Positions 40,789-51,958 are shown, numbered from the stretch's first letter. The stretch: 64,000 bases of DNA from Porticoccaceae bacterium (GCA_018663035.1 JABJEX010000014.1:62001-126000); one strand, 5' to 3'. A program made the numbers and translations. Notes: generated from the letters alone by a model not told the origin.

Positions 40789-42096
40789 CTATTTTTTAAT
40801 GCGATATTCAGCCGACCTAGCGTGAGCGGTCAGCGACTCGCCTCGGCCTAGCACGGAAGCCAGCTTGCCGAGATCTGATGCCCCTTTTTCGGAGCAGTAA
40901 ATCAGCGAGCTGCGCTTCTGAAAGTCATAGACCCCAAGCGGTGATGAAAATCTTGAGGTCGCCGATGTTGGCAAAACATGATTTGGGCCAGCACAGTAAT
41001 CCCCAAGCGCCTCAGCAGTGTGGCGACCCATAAAAATTGCGCCAGCGTGGCGTATCCCGGGCAACCAGGCCTGAGGGTCGGCTACGGACAGCTCAAGATG
41101 CTCTGGTGCAATCCGGTTACATAGACTTACAGCGGCTTCTTTATCTGCCACCTTAATTAGCGCACCGCGGTTGGCAAGGGATTGTGTGATAATGTCACGC
41201 CTCTCCATGTCTGGCAGCAGCTTTTCGATACTTTGATAGACAGCGTCCAGATAACTCTCGTCCCAAGCAATCAGTATCGACTGCGCATTTTCGTCATGCT
41301 CAGCCTGAGAAAATAAATCCATGGCAATCCAGTCGGGATCTGTCTGTCCATCACAAACCACCAGAATCTCGCTGGGACCAGCCACCATATCAAGACCAAC
41401 TGTTCCAAAAACCATCCGCTTTGCCGTTGCGACAAAAATATTGCCCGGCCCAACAATTTTATCCACAGCGGGCACAGTTTCTGTTCCAAAGGCCAGCGCT
41501 GCTATCGCTTGAGCGCCGCCAATGGTAAATACCTTATCAACCCCAGCGATAGCAGCAGCAGCCAAGACAATTGGGCTCAGCTGATTGTCTGGTGCCGGTA
41601 CCATCATAATGACTTCTTCAACACCAGCCACACGCGCTGGAATGCAGTTCATCAGTACTGAAGAGGGATAACTGGCTTTTCCTCCGGGCACATAGATGCC
41701 TACTCGCTGCAGCGGAGTTACCTGCTGACCCAGCACTGTGCCATCGGCCTCTTGGTACTGCCAAGACTCCTGACGCTGGTGACTGTGGTAATCACGTATT
41801 CTTTTTGCCGCCTGTTCTAAGGCATGACGCGTCTTCTGATCTATAGACACAAGAGCGCTTTGGAGCTGCTGAGTGTTTACACAGAACTCTTTCATGCTCT
41901 GGCAATTACGGCGATCAAAGTGATTGCTATACTCGATCAGGGCTGCATCGCCACGACTGCGCACCTGCTGCAAAATATTAGCAACCGTTGCCTCTACGTC
42001 AGGCTTAGAGACACCATCCCAAGCGATCAGGTTATCCAGTACCTGCGAAAAATCTTCGTCGCTGGCATTCAGTCGTTTGACGAGTAGTTCACTCAT
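40789..42096 (-). CDS. hisD: histidinol dehydrogenase
   Basis: 435 residues. Zinc enzyme that oxidises histidinol to histidine in two NAD-dependent steps. The signature [30 protein letters not shown] holds the zinc ligands Gln and His, and APEHLEL and [13 protein letters not shown] hold the catalytic His pair. The frame reaches an ATG at 42129, but the ATG at 42096 gives the family N-terminus and overlaps the hisG stop by 8 bases, indicating coupling. Confidence 0.97.
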   Translation of the reverse strand: MSELLVKRLNASDEDFSQVLDNLIAWDGVSKPDVEATVANILQQVRSRGDAALIEYSNHFDRRNCQSMKEFCVNTQQLQSALVSIDQKTRHALEQAAKRIRDYHSHQRQESWQYQEADGTVLGQQVTPLQRVGIYVPGGKASYPSSVLMNCIPARVAGVEEVIMMVPAPDNQLSPIVLAAAAIAGVDKVFTIGGAQAIAALAFGTETVPAVDKIVGPGNIFVATAKRMVFGTVGLDMVAGPSEILVVCDGQTDPDWIAMDLFSQAEHDENAQSILIAWDESYLDAVYQSIEKLLPDMERRDIITQSLANRGALIKVADKEAAVSLCNRIAPEHLELSVADPQAWLPGIRHAGAIFMGRHTAEALGDYCAGPNHVLPTSATSRFSSPLGVYDFQKRSSLIYCSEKGASDLGKLASVLGRGESLTAHARSAEYRIKK

Positions 42097-42727
42097 GGTT
42101 TTCCGCCACGACCTTAGCAAGGGCATCAACCACTGTTTGGATTTCTTTGTATTTAGTTTTCATTGCCGCTTTATTAACGATGAGCCTCGAACTGATCTCG
42201 GCGATTGTTTCTCTCGCTTCCAAGCCGTTGGCTTTAAGCGTGTTTCCGGTATCCACTATATCGACAATCTCGTGGGCGAGATCCAGAATTGGAGCCAACT
42301 CCATAGCACCATAGAGCTTAATCAAATCAGCCTGACGCCCCTGCTCAGCATAAAATTGGCGAGCCACATTTATAAATTTCGTGGCCACTCGCAGCCGCCC
42401 TTTTTGTGGCTGTGCACCCACCGGAACCGCTGTCATCAGTTTGCAGCGCGCTATTCCCAGATCCAGGGGCTCGTAGTAGCCATCCCCCTGATGCTCTAAT
42501 AAACCGTCCTTGCCAGCCACGCCAATATCTGCTGCGCCAAACTGCACATAGGTGGCAACATCGGAACCGCGCAATATCAGTAACCTTAGGTGCCTATGAT
42601 TCGTCTCAAAGACAAGTTTGCGACTGGCAAAAATATCTTCGACAGGCTCAATCCCCGCTGCCGCAAGCAGTGGTAGGGTTTCCTTTAAGATGCGACCCTT
42701 GGTAAGGGCCAGAGTTATCTGAGTCAT
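42089..42727 (-). CDS. hisG: ATP phosphoribosyltransferase, short form
   Basis: 212 residues, the short catalytic form lacking the C-terminal allosteric domain. First step of histidine synthesis. [17 protein letters not shown] at the start, [15 protein letters not shown], and the PRPP-binding [14 protein letters not shown] are intact. Short HisG enzymes require the regulatory partner HisZ, which is not in this window. It lies between murA and hisD as in pseudomonads. Confidence 0.97.
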   Translation of the reverse strand: MTQITLALTKGRILKETLPLLAAAGIEPVEDIFASRKLVFETNHRHLRLLILRGSDVATYVQFGAADIGVAGKDGLLEHQGDGYYEPLDLGIARCKLMTAVPVGAQPQKGRLRVATKFINVARQFYAEQGRQADLIKLYGAMELAPILDLAHEIVDIVDTGNTLKANGLEARETIAEISSRLIVNKAAMKTKYKEIQTVVDALAKVVAENHE

Positions 42728-42758
42728 AACGGTTATCTAATCTCTCGGCTTGATATGT

Positions 42759-44030
<1,272 letters not shown>

Positions 44031-44100
44031 TCAATTTGAAAAATGGTATGACAGAAAAATGACCGAGGGCTGGCATAGTTAGCTGCCCCCTCAATGGAGA

Positions 44101-44340
44101 TCAGGATCGATGCTCCCACTCTTGGACAGTAAAAATTTTCATATTGACCGCATGAATCGCGCCGGAGGAAATCTGCGTTTTTAGGGCGGCGTAAATAAGC
44201 TGCTGTCGCTGAACAGCGCGCTTGCCCTCAAAAATATTCCCAACCGCGACTATATTAAAGTGGCTGCCATCGCTCTCCACCTGAATTTTACAATCAGTTA
44301 GGGTGCTCTCTAGCAAAGTTTTGACGTCTTCAGGATTCAT
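44101..44340 (-). CDS. ibaG: BolA-family protein IbaG
   Basis: 79 residues with a single BolA fold; the helix-turn VAVGNIFEGKRAVQRQQLIYAAL and the C-terminal AVNMKIFTVQEWEH are typical of IbaG (YrbA). BolA proteins share [2Fe-2S] clusters with CGFS glutaredoxins such as the GrxD encoded at 0.4 kb. In E. coli and Pseudomonas it sits between mlaB and murA; here mlaB is absent and mlaC is directly upstream, 26 bases away. Confidence 0.94.
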   Translation of the reverse strand: MNPEDVKTLLESTLTDCKIQVESDGSHFNIVAVGNIFEGKRAVQRQQLIYAALKTQISSGAIHAVNMKIFTVQEWEHRS

Positions 44341-44366
44341 TTATATAACTCTTAGCCATTAATTTT

Positions 44367-44999
44367 TTAGGATTCTGACGCCCAACTGGCAATCACTGAA
44401 TCAAGATCACCATCGGCTCGCTGAGCCGCATTGACGAACTGACTGGTAAACACCTTGCGCAGATTGATCCCGTTGATAATTACATTGATTACCATCCACT
44501 CGCCGGTTTTTTTGCGCGCCACATGGTATTCCAGAGGATAAATAACACCAGAGCCTCGTATTTCTTGCTTTACAGCCACCTTGCGCTCTTCATCTTCCAG
44601 AACCTGCCTGTTCACTAAAACTATTTCTTCATCACCGTAGCCAATTAAGCCGCGACCATAGGTCTCAACCAGCCCGCCACGAAACTTCTGAATAAACAAT
44701 TCCCGTTGCGCTTCACTAGCCGCGTTTCTGTATGGGCCCATCACTGCTGTGGAGATATATTTGAAATCGACATGCGCATCCAACAGCTGATTAAGCTGAG
44801 CAAAATAAGCGACTTCATTATCCGGATATCCGTCTTTGTGGTTTTTTATAATTACCAGCAAATCACGAGTTACATTTTCAATTTTTTGAAAGGGGTCCAC
44901 CTCAGCAGCTTTAGCACCACTGACAAATACCGCCATAAACAATACAGCGACAAAAACGTCTTTTAGGCCCTTACCTAGACCTGTTTTTACTCTACCCAT
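44367..44999 (-). CDS. mlaC: phospholipid-binding periplasmic protein MlaC
   Basis: 210 residues. Signal peptide 1-31 ends SGAKA|AEVDP, followed by the Tol-Tol-Ttg2/MlaC domain (helical, ISTAVMGPYRNAASEAQRELFIQKFRGGLVETYGRGL; VIINGINLRKVFTSQF near the end). MlaC shuttles phospholipids between the MlaA-porin complex and inner-membrane MlaFEDB. The ATG at 44999 has AAAGG nine bases upstream; an ATG at 45008 abuts it too closely. No mlaF, mlaE, mlaD or mlaB flank it here. Confidence 0.9.
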   Translation of the reverse strand: MGRVKTGLGKGLKDVFVAVLFMAVFVSGAKAAEVDPFQKIENVTRDLLVIIKNHKDGYPDNEVAYFAQLNQLLDAHVDFKYISTAVMGPYRNAASEAQRELFIQKFRGGLVETYGRGLIGYGDEEIVLVNRQVLEDEERKVAVKQEIRGSGVIYPLEYHVARKKTGEWMVINVIINGINLRKVFTSQFVNAAQRADGDLDSVIASWASES

Positions 45000-45132
45000 T
45001 ATTTCCATCCTTTGATAAGCACTAAGCTTTGACCATAGATTAATATTCTAGTGCATGTTTGCTGACAACTGAGCCCGCGCACTATACCATTCCCGCTTTA
45101 TTGAATAAACAAAGGCTACCACTGGAGACTCT

Positions 45133-46116
45133 ATGTCCGCGATCTATCTGCCTTCGCTTGCTCTACTGATCGGCGTTCTGGGACTCCTTTGGGGAGCCGA
45201 CCGATTTGTGGCTGGCAGTGCAGCCGCTGCGCGCAACTTTGGCTTGTCGCCAATGATTATTGGTCTGACTCTGGTTTCCGTGGGCACCTCAGCCCCTGAG
45301 ATTATCGTCTCCATCAATGCCGCTATAAACAACGTTGGCGAGCTGGCGGTTGGTAATGCGTTGGGGTCTAACCTAGCTAATATTGGCCTAGTATTAGGGA
45401 TCACCGCTCTGGTGGCTCCTCTGCCTGTGCAGGGGCACCTTCTTCGCGAGGAGAGCCCAGCTCTTTTACTGATTACCGCTCTTGCTGGATTATGTCTCTA
45501 CGACGGTTTTTTAAATCGTGGAGAAAGCATTGGTCTGGCACTTTTGGTGATCCCGCTGCTGGTTTTAGTGGTCAAATATAAGCGGCAACATCCCAATCCA
45601 GAGAATATAGACGAAGTCGACGAGATTCCCGATTTATCCATGCCCACCGCATTCCTTTGGTTTATGGTAGGGCTGGCCGTGCTGCTAATTGGCGCAGAGA
45701 CTACTGTTTGGGGCGCTACAGAAATAGCAGTGCACTTTGGTGTTAGCGAGTTAATTATTGGCCTGACGGTCGTCGCTATAGGAACTAGTCTGCCAGAACT
45801 GGCGGCCTCAGTGATAAGCGCACTAAAAGGACATCATGATATTGCGCTTGGCAATGTATTTGGCTCTAATCTGTTTAATCTGATGTTGGTAATGACTGCT
45901 GCCGGGGCGATCTCTCCTGTCGCATTGAGCAGCGAAGTGTTTAGCCGAGACTTTGTCTCTATGGCTGTGATAACCGTGTTAATGATTGCATTAGTAGCCT
46001 TGGCACTGCGAAAAAATCCAGCCAAGGCACAGATTTCACGGGGTCTTGGAGTGATCTTACTAATGAGCTATGGCTTTTATTATGTCTTGCTTTGGCCTGC
46101 CATAAGCGGCTCCTAA
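45133..46116 (+). CDS. calcium/sodium antiporter, CaCA family (YrbG)
   Basis: 327 residues, about ten membrane helices in two inverted halves. Each half has the alpha-repeat motif: GTSAPEIIVSINAAI near 60 and GTSLPELAASVISAL near 225, with the conserved acidic residues, plus NALGSNLANIGLVLG and NVFGSNLFNLMLVM. E. coli YrbG is a member with an unresolved physiological role. As in E. coli, it precedes kdsD and is divergent from the mla genes. Confidence 0.92.
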   Translation: MSAIYLPSLALLIGVLGLLWGADRFVAGSAAAARNFGLSPMIIGLTLVSVGTSAPEIIVSINAAINNVGELAVGNALGSNLANIGLVLGITALVAPLPVQGHLLREESPALLLITALAGLCLYDGFLNRGESIGLALLVIPLLVLVVKYKRQHPNPENIDEVDEIPDLSMPTAFLWFMVGLAVLLIGAETTVWGATEIAVHFGVSELIIGLTVVAIGTSLPELAASVISALKGHHDIALGNVFGSNLFNLMLVMTAAGAISPVALSSEVFSRDFVSMAVITVLMIALVALALRKNPAKAQISRGLGVILLMSYGFYYVLLWPAISGS

Positions 46117-46220
46117 GCAACAACACGCCATCTTATTTTTGCCCTATAATGGGGCACTCTCTGCTGTTTCGAGCAGCAGATTAACTATTGAAAAATTAAT
46201 TACGGGCAATCAGCTTACCT

Positions 46221-47192
46221 ATGGCGACACAAGACTTTATTTCATCAGGACTGCGCACTATCGAGATGGAAGCAGAGGCCGTCAGTCAGCTGGCGCATTG
46301 CATTGACAGCAATTTTGAACTCGCCTGCAAGACAATTCTAGCCTGTCGGGGCCGAGTGGTAGTCACCGGTATGGGCAAATCTGGTCATATAGGTAATAAG
46401 ATTGCCGCCACCTTGGCTAGCACAGGTACGCCTGCATTCTTTGTGCATCCAGGCGAAGCCAGTCACGGCGACCTGGGCATGATTACCAAAGACGACGTGG
46501 TTATCGCCATATCAAACTCAGGCAGTACCGCCGAGGTGGTTACTATTTTGCCGCTGATTAAACGTCTGGGCATCCCGCTGATCAGTATGACGGGTGATTC
46601 GGACTCAGTGCTGTCTCAGGCTGCATGTGCAAACCTCAATGTCAGCGTTAGCACCGAAGCCTGCCCGCTAAATCTAGCACCTACCACCAGCACTACTGTG
46701 ACTCTGGTGATGGGTGACGCTCTATCTATTGCCCTTCTTGAATCCCGAGGCTTTACCGCCGAGGACTTTGCATTTTCTCATCCGGGAGGTGCGCTGGGCC
46801 GCAAACTGCTACTGAGAGTCGGCGACATTATGCACAAAGATGGTGAAGTCCCTAAGGTGGGCGCTGACCAGCTATTACAAGATGCACTGCTGGTAATGAC
46901 AGAAAAAGGCTTTGGCATGACCACTGTAGTCGATAGCCAGAATAAATTACTCGGCGTATTTACAGATGGTGATTTGCGCCGCGTGATTGATCAAAAAATC
47001 GATATCAGCTCGGCAAGCATGGCAGACGTTATGTCAGCTAACCCCAAAACCATCAGTAGTGATATTCTCGCTGCCGAAGCGCTAAATATTATGGAGTCTG
47101 CCAGTATCACCGCACTGATTGTCGAAGATGATCAACAGCACCCGCTTGGCGTTCTGCATATGCATGATATTTTGCGCGCAGGGGTAGTCTAA
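46221..47192 (+). CDS. kdsD: D-arabinose 5-phosphate isomerase
   Basis: 323 residues. Makes arabinose 5-phosphate for Kdo, the inner sugar of LPS. SIS domain (about 40-175) with VTGMGKSGHIGNKIAATLASTGTPAFF and the active-site loop HPGEASHGDLGM, then two CBS domains (about 205-323). The stop overlaps kdsC (TAATG). A TATAAT at 46145-46150 and a hairpin (TCTGCTG/CAGCAGA, about 46159-46180) lie upstream, but no matching -35 was seen. Confidence 0.97.
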   Translation: MATQDFISSGLRTIEMEAEAVSQLAHCIDSNFELACKTILACRGRVVVTGMGKSGHIGNKIAATLASTGTPAFFVHPGEASHGDLGMITKDDVVIAISNSGSTAEVVTILPLIKRLGIPLISMTGDSDSVLSQAACANLNVSVSTEACPLNLAPTTSTTVTLVMGDALSIALLESRGFTAEDFAFSHPGGALGRKLLLRVGDIMHKDGEVPKVGADQLLQDALLVMTEKGFGMTTVVDSQNKLLGVFTDGDLRRVIDQKIDISSASMADVMSANPKTISSDILAAEALNIMESASITALIVEDDQQHPLGVLHMHDILRAGVV

Positions 47193-47728
47193 TGACTGAC
47201 TCTGCTCCAGACACAGTTATTGAGGCGGCAAAGAAGATCAAGCTGTTGCTTTTGGACGTGGATGGCGTGCTTACCGATGGCAGGCTCTACTACGGCAACA
47301 GTGGCGAAGAAATGAAAGCGTTCAATATTCAGGATGGCCTGGGTATTAAACTGCTGCAAAAAGCTGGCGTGCAGGTGGGAATTATAACCGGTCGGGTATC
47401 GGCTCTATTGCAGCGCCGCGCCGATGAACTTTCTATAAGCCCTGTAGTGCAGGGCCGAGAAGATAAGCTGACCGCCCTCAATGAACTGCTGCAAACCATG
47501 GATATTGCAATGGATGAAATCGCCTTTGTGGGTGACGACCTCCCAGACCTTGCAGTGATATTGCGCGTTGGCCTTGGCATTACTCCAGCTAATGGAAGTA
47601 CCACTTTAGCTAAGCAGGCTAGCTGGCAGACTAATCGGCGCGGCGGCGATGGCGCTGTGCGAGAAGTCGCCGAAATGATCCTTGAAGCTCAGGGAAAGCT
47701 TGATACTCTGTTGGCTAGTTATCAATGA
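47192..47728 (+). CDS. kdsC: 3-deoxy-D-manno-octulosonate 8-phosphate phosphatase
   Basis: 178 residues, HAD superfamily C0 tetramer. Releases phosphate from Kdo 8-phosphate. The nucleophile Asp22 and Asp24 are in LLLDVDGVLTDGR; GIITGRVSALLQRRA and VGDDLPDLAVILRVGLGI hold the other catalytic residues. It overlaps kdsD (TAATG) and lptC (ATGA). Confidence 0.97.
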   Translation: MTDSAPDTVIEAAKKIKLLLLDVDGVLTDGRLYYGNSGEEMKAFNIQDGLGIKLLQKAGVQVGIITGRVSALLQRRADELSISPVVQGREDKLTALNELLQTMDIAMDEIAFVGDDLPDLAVILRVGLGITPANGSTTLAKQASWQTNRRGGDGAVREVAEMILEAQGKLDTLLASYQ

Positions 47729-48291
47729 TTCGACAGGTTTTTTTAGTATCAGGCCTGCTGATACTTATCAGCGGTTTTCTACTGGTCTGGGATAGCCCCC
47801 CAGAGTCATTTATGCGCCAACAGCCCGATCAAGTTGAAGCAATTCCCAGCGCTGATAGCTATATGACCATGGTCACTAGCCGCAGATTTGCTACGAATGG
47901 CGCGGAACAGCTTGCTATATCTGCGCCTAAAATGGAGTTTTTCACCACCAGCTCCAGATTGACGTTCACCCAGCCTAATATCCTCTCCAGAGACCAGAAA
48001 TCTGACAAAAACGTCACACTAAAAGCTGATCGCGGAGCGCTCTCAGACAACGGTGGTCTACTGAGCTTAAATGGCAGTGTTGTCGCTGTGATTGAGAGTG
48101 CTCAGGGGGCGACTCGGTTAAGCGCCCCTAACATGACCTATGCGCCAGACAGTCAAATTGCCGCTACCAATGGCCGCTTTAAACTACAAACACCAGAGGT
48201 TACACTCTCAGGAAAAGGGTTGGACGCAAATCTTGCCAATGAAGTCTTCAGTATTAAATCAAAGGTTCGCGCTATCCATGAACCACTCTAA
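47725..48291 (+). CDS. lptC: LPS export protein LptC
   Basis: 188 residues. Single N-terminal membrane helix (about 5-22) and a periplasmic beta-jellyroll that receives LPS from LptBFG and passes it to LptA. The sequence is weakly conserved, but length, topology, a repeated NGxxV-strand pattern and the place between kdsC and lptA identify it. It overlaps kdsC by 4 bases and lptA by 14. Confidence 0.92.
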   Translation: MIRQVFLVSGLLILISGFLLVWDSPPESFMRQQPDQVEAIPSADSYMTMVTSRRFATNGAEQLAISAPKMEFFTTSSRLTFTQPNILSRDQKSDKNVTLKADRGALSDNGGLLSLNGSVVAVIESAQGATRLSAPNMTYAPDSQIAATNGRFKLQTPEVTLSGKGLDANLANEVFSIKSKVRAIHEPL

Positions 48292-48832
48292 ACTCATTGC
48301 CGGTGGGCTACAGTTTCTCGTCAGTCTCAGCCTGCTGTGTTCAGTAACAGCCAACGCACTTCCCGACGACCGCAAGCAGCAGATTACCATAGAGTCCGAT
48401 TCTGCCGAACGCAACGAGAAATCAGGTCTCACTGAATATAAGGGCAACGTTATTATCCGCCAGGGTTCTGTGCTCATAGACGCAGACAGAGTGACCATTC
48501 ACTACAAAGATAAAAAGGTTAGTCGAATCATCTCCGAGGGCTCACCAGCAAGTTATCAGCAGCAACCAGATACAGAGGGCGGCCTAGTGATTGCCCGTGG
48601 CGAGGTTATCGAATACCTGCTGGCAACTGACAAAATCAATTTGCAGCACAATGCCTCATTGGCTCGCAATGGCACGTTGATTAAAGGCGATAGAATTAGC
48701 TACGACCTTAAAAACGAAACTTGGAAGGCCAAGGGGGGCGACCGCGGCGAACAACAGAGAATTCAGCTGGTTATTCCACCCTCAACTCAAGACGACTCCA
48801 GTATCGAAGCAGAAGAAGAGACCGAACAGTAA
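48278..48832 (+). CDS. lptA: periplasmic LPS-bridge protein LptA
   Basis: 184 residues. Signal peptide 1-24 (ending VTANA|LPDD), then the OstA-like jellyroll starting [25 protein letters not shown]. LptA oligomers bridge LptC and LptD across the periplasm. The frame is open upstream, but the ATG at 48278 gives the signal peptide. A short acidic tail (EAEEETEQ) is present. The stop overlaps lptB (TAATG). Confidence 0.95.
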   Translation: MNHSKLIAGGLQFLVSLSLLCSVTANALPDDRKQQITIESDSAERNEKSGLTEYKGNVIIRQGSVLIDADRVTIHYKDKKVSRIISEGSPASYQQQPDTEGGLVIARGEVIEYLLATDKINLQHNASLARNGTLIKGDRISYDLKNETWKAKGGDRGEQQRIQLVIPPSTQDDSSIEAEEETEQ

Positions 48833-49557
48833 TGGCAGTTTTAGAAGCGCGAAATCTGGCTAAAGCCTACGGCAAAAGACCGGTGGTAAAAGATGTATCT
48901 CTCTCGGTCAAACAGGGAGAAATCGTCGGCTTACTGGGGCCAAATGGAGCAGGCAAAACCACCTGCTTCTACATGATTATTGGCCTGGTTGGTCAGGACG
49001 GCGGCACTGTCACTGTAGACAACATAGACATTACCGCTCTGCCTATGCATGGTCGTGCCAGACGCGGGCTGGGCTATCTTCCTCAGGAGCCCTCGATTTT
49101 TAGAAAACTAAGTGTCGAGGATAATATCCTAGCTATCCTTGAAACGCGCTCTGAGCTTACTCGCCAGCAGCGCACTCAAAAGCTCGATGAGCTTTTGCAT
49201 GAGTTTCATATTTCTCATCTAGCCAAAAACAGTGGCATCAGTCTGTCTGGCGGGGAGCGACGACGTGTGGAAATAGCTCGAGCGCTGGCAGCAAACCCAC
49301 AGTTTATTCTGCTCGATGAACCCTTCGCTGGCGTTGACCCTATATCGGTGACTGATATTAAGAATATTATCCGCCACCTGCGCGATAAAGGTATTGGCGT
49401 GCTTATCACCGACCACAATGTTCGTGAGACCCTAGATATCTGTGAGCATGCCTACATCATTGGTGAGGGCCATGTCATAGCAGAAGGCTCTACAGAGCAC
49501 ATACTAAGTGACGAGAAAGTACGTAAAACCTACCTTGGAGAGCACTTTACCCTGTAA
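48832..49557 (+). CDS. lptB: LPS export ABC transporter ATP-binding protein LptB
   Basis: 241 residues. Cytoplasmic ATPase of LptB2FG. Walker [10 protein letters not shown] at 36-44, signature [15 protein letters not shown] near 138-152, Walker [14 protein letters not shown] near 160, and the H-loop TDHNVRETL. The ATG is fixed by its overlap with the lptA stop. Followed after 90 bases by rpoN, as in most gammaproteobacteria. Confidence 0.97.
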   Translation: MAVLEARNLAKAYGKRPVVKDVSLSVKQGEIVGLLGPNGAGKTTCFYMIIGLVGQDGGTVTVDNIDITALPMHGRARRGLGYLPQEPSIFRKLSVEDNILAILETRSELTRQQRTQKLDELLHEFHISHLAKNSGISLSGGERRRVEIARALAANPQFILLDEPFAGVDPISVTDIKNIIRHLRDKGIGVLITDHNVRETLDICEHAYIIGEGHVIAEGSTEHILSDEKVRKTYLGEHFTL

Positions 49558-49601
49558 TAGCTGGGTATTTGGTAAATGGGTCATTGCCAGCCGCTATAAG
49601 T

Positions 49602-49618
49602 CGGCACTAAACTTGCAT
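49602..49618 (+). promoter_or_regulatory. sigma-54-type promoter upstream of rpoN
   Basis: cGGCACtaaacTTGCa: GG at 49603-49604 (-24) and GC at 49615-49616 (-12), exactly 10 bases between, with CAC and TT in place. This fits TGGCAC-N5-TTGC except for the first T. It predicts a start near 49628, twenty bases before the rpoN ATG, and hence autoregulation of sigma-54. A chance match is possible in an 90-base gap but unlikely in this orientation and place. Confidence 0.6.
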
Positions 49619-49647
49619 CTCGTTTCTAAGTAAATAGATCATTATCT

Positions 49648-51180
49648 ATGCGCCCAGGCTTACAGCTAAAGATTGGCCAACAGCTTACGATGACGCCACA
49701 GCTTCAGCAGGCCATCAAACTGCTGCAGCTGTCTACCTTAGAATTGCGCCAGGAAGTAATAGAGCAGCTATACAACAATCCTCTGCTTGAAATCGACGAA
49801 GACCAGGGGGCTTCTGAAAACCAGGAACCTACTGATACCAATTCTGCGGTCAACCAAGACCTAGATGTCGACCTTAACTCGGATGACCCCAACCTCCATG
49901 CTGCTGCCGCGGATGCTACTGAAGTTACCCTTACACAGGCTGAAATAGATAGCTCGTGGGATGATCAAACGTCTCAGGATTTGCCGGTTGATGCCAATTG
50001 GGATGAGGTCTACAACGCCTCGTCGTCCTCAGGGAGTGGCGGTGAAGTGAATCTAGAGCAGGTATACCAGGTGACCGAGTCACTGCAGGATCATTTACAC
50101 TGGCAACTCAATCTAACCCCTTTTTCAGATCGTGACCGTGAAATTGCTGAGGCCTATATTGACGCAATTAATGACAGCGGCACCATCAGTGGCAACCTGC
50201 AAGAAATTACCGCTCACATTCAGTACCAAGAGCCAGATGATGCTCTGGAGGAAGACGAGCTGATCGCTGTATTGCGGCGCCTTCAACAGTTTGACCCACC
50301 TGGGGTTTTTGGTCGAGATATCAAAGAATGCCTGCTGATCCAGCTCAATCAATTGAGCACTGATACGCCCCATTTAGCCCAGGCAAAACGTCTAACCAAT
50401 GAGTTTCTTGAGGATATCACCAGCGTTGATATAACCAAACTGAGCAAAAAGACTGGTTATTCAAATACAGATATACAGGCGGCGCTGGGGCTTATTCGCA
50501 GCCTAAATCCGCGTCCCGGCGAAATACTCGCTGCAAATAATGCCGAATATATAGTCCCAGATGTCTATGTTGAGAAAGTCTCCGGACGCTGGCGAGTGCA
50601 ACTCAACAACGGCAATATGCCGCGCCTGCGCATCAATGACACTTACAGCAACTTGATTAAGCGATCAGATAACAGCAACGAAAATCAATTTCTCAAAGAC
50701 AATCTTGCAGAGGCACGCTGGTTCTTGCGGAGCCTAGAAAGTCGCAATGAAACTCTTATGCGCGTCGCCATGACAATCATTGATTTGCAGCAGGGCTTCC
50801 TCGATCATGGTCCTGTGGCAATGAAGCCTATGGTGCTCTCAGATATAGCCGCTAAACTAGACCTCCACGAGTCCACCATATCCCGAGTAACTACCACCAA
50901 GTATATGGCTACACCTCAGGGTATTTTCGAACTGAAATATTTCTTTTCAAGTCATGTGGGCACGGCTAGCGGAGGAGAGTGTTCATCGACTGCAGTTTGC
51001 GCTATCCTAAAAACAATGATCGGAGCAGAAAATCCCAGCAAGCCACTGAGTGATAGCAAGCTCACCTCTTTACTAGAGGAGCAGGGGATTCACGTCGCCC
51101 GGCGTACCGTGGCCAAATACCGTGAGAGTATGGGAATCCAGTCATCGAGCCAACGAAAACGATTTGATAACGCTAAGTAA
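49648..51180 (+). CDS. rpoN: RNA polymerase sigma-54 factor
   Basis: 510 residues. Region I (1-50) is Gln/Leu-rich (QQLTMTPQLQQAIKLLQLSTLEL) and interacts with activators; an acidic spacer (50-145) follows; core-binding and DNA-binding regions III include the HTH (LSDIAAKLDLHESTISRVTTTKYMATPQG) and the RpoN box ARRTVAKYR at 484-492. Downstream genes form the usual rpoN-hpf-ptsN-rapZ-ptsO cluster. A sigma-54-like promoter sits directly upstream. Confidence 0.98.
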   Translation: MRPGLQLKIGQQLTMTPQLQQAIKLLQLSTLELRQEVIEQLYNNPLLEIDEDQGASENQEPTDTNSAVNQDLDVDLNSDDPNLHAAAADATEVTLTQAEIDSSWDDQTSQDLPVDANWDEVYNASSSSGSGGEVNLEQVYQVTESLQDHLHWQLNLTPFSDRDREIAEAYIDAINDSGTISGNLQEITAHIQYQEPDDALEEDELIAVLRRLQQFDPPGVFGRDIKECLLIQLNQLSTDTPHLAQAKRLTNEFLEDITSVDITKLSKKTGYSNTDIQAALGLIRSLNPRPGEILAANNAEYIVPDVYVEKVSGRWRVQLNNGNMPRLRINDTYSNLIKRSDNSNENQFLKDNLAEARWFLRSLESRNETLMRVAMTIIDLQQGFLDHGPVAMKPMVLSDIAAKLDLHESTISRVTTTKYMATPQGIFELKYFFSSHVGTASGGECSSTAVCAILKTMIGAENPSKPLSDSKLTSLLEEQGIHVARRTVAKYRESMGIQSSSQRKRFDNAK

Positions 51181-51192
51181 AAGGAGAAGTGC

Positions 51193-51480
51193 ATGCAAAT
51201 GACCATCAGTGGGCACCATTTAGATATCACCGACCCAATTCGCAACTATGTGACTAACAAACTTTCCAAACTAGAAAGACATTACGACCACATCACCAGC
51301 ACTGCTGTTATTCTGACCGTAGATAAATTAGCCCAAAAAGCCGAAGCCACCATTCATGTATCAGGGGGCGAAATATTTGCCAATGCTCAACACGAAGATC
51401 TATACGCAGCTATCGATGCTCTAACGGATAAGCTTGATCGACAACTGATAAAGCATAAAGAGAAACACAGAGGCCATTAG
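51193..51480 (+). CDS. hpf: ribosome hibernation-promoting factor, short form
   Basis: 95 residues, S30AE/YfiA fold without the C-terminal dimerisation extension of long HPF. Binds the decoding region of the 30S subunit in stationary phase and, with RMF, makes inactive 100S ribosomes. ISGHHLDITDPIRNYVTNKLSKLERHYDHI at the start is characteristic. It is 12 bases after rpoN with AAGGAG preceding the ATG. Confidence 0.96.
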   Translation: MQMTISGHHLDITDPIRNYVTNKLSKLERHYDHITSTAVILTVDKLAQKAEATIHVSGGEIFANAQHEDLYAAIDALTDKLDRQLIKHKEKHRGH

Positions 51481-51488
51481 TTTCACCA

Positions 51489-51956
51489 ATGAAAATCACC
51501 GATGTACTGACCCCGGCAATGACCCAATGCGATTTGCCTGGGGGCAGCAAAAAAAGAGTCTTGGAAAATCTTTCCATCTTTATCACCGAACAACTTGGGG
51601 GAGATAAAGAACAGACCGATAAACTTTTTCACAGCCTAGTGGCCCGCGAACGGCTCGGAAGCACTGGCATTGGGGAAGGCGTCGCCATACCCCACTGTCG
51701 AGCATCTGGGTTTAACCGCATCCATGGCTGCCTAATTAAGCTGCATCAACCCATAGATTTTGATGCACTGGATGATCAGCCTGTGGATTTAATTTTTGCG
51801 CTGGTGGTGCCAGAAGAAAGAAATGATGAACACTTAGCCACGCTGGCGCGAATTGCTCAGATGATGCAAGATGAGACATCGCGGCAGTCACTCAGGCAGT
51901 GCCGCAGCGACCAAGAACTTTATTCCACCGCCATCCAATTGGAGCGCACTAACTAA
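51489..51956 (+). CDS. ptsN: nitrogen-regulatory PTS EIIA component (PtsN)
   Basis: 155 residues, EIIA-Ntr of the PTS-Ntr phosphorelay (PtsP-PtsO-PtsN) that regulates potassium transport and nitrogen/carbon balance. The phosphorylated His69 is in GEGVAIPHCRASG, with the preceding LVARERLGSTGIG. Eight bases after hpf and two before rapZ, so the genes are co-transcribed. Confidence 0.97.
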   Translation: MKITDVLTPAMTQCDLPGGSKKRVLENLSIFITEQLGGDKEQTDKLFHSLVARERLGSTGIGEGVAIPHCRASGFNRIHGCLIKLHQPIDFDALDDQPVDLIFALVVPEERNDEHLATLARIAQMMQDETSRQSLRQCRSDQELYSTAIQLERTN

Positions 51957-51958
51957 TC

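Noticed and set aside
41924..42499. 191-residue open frame opposite hisD/hisG
   Set aside because: Spans the conserved hisG-hisD overlap on the opposite strand; no recognisable protein features.
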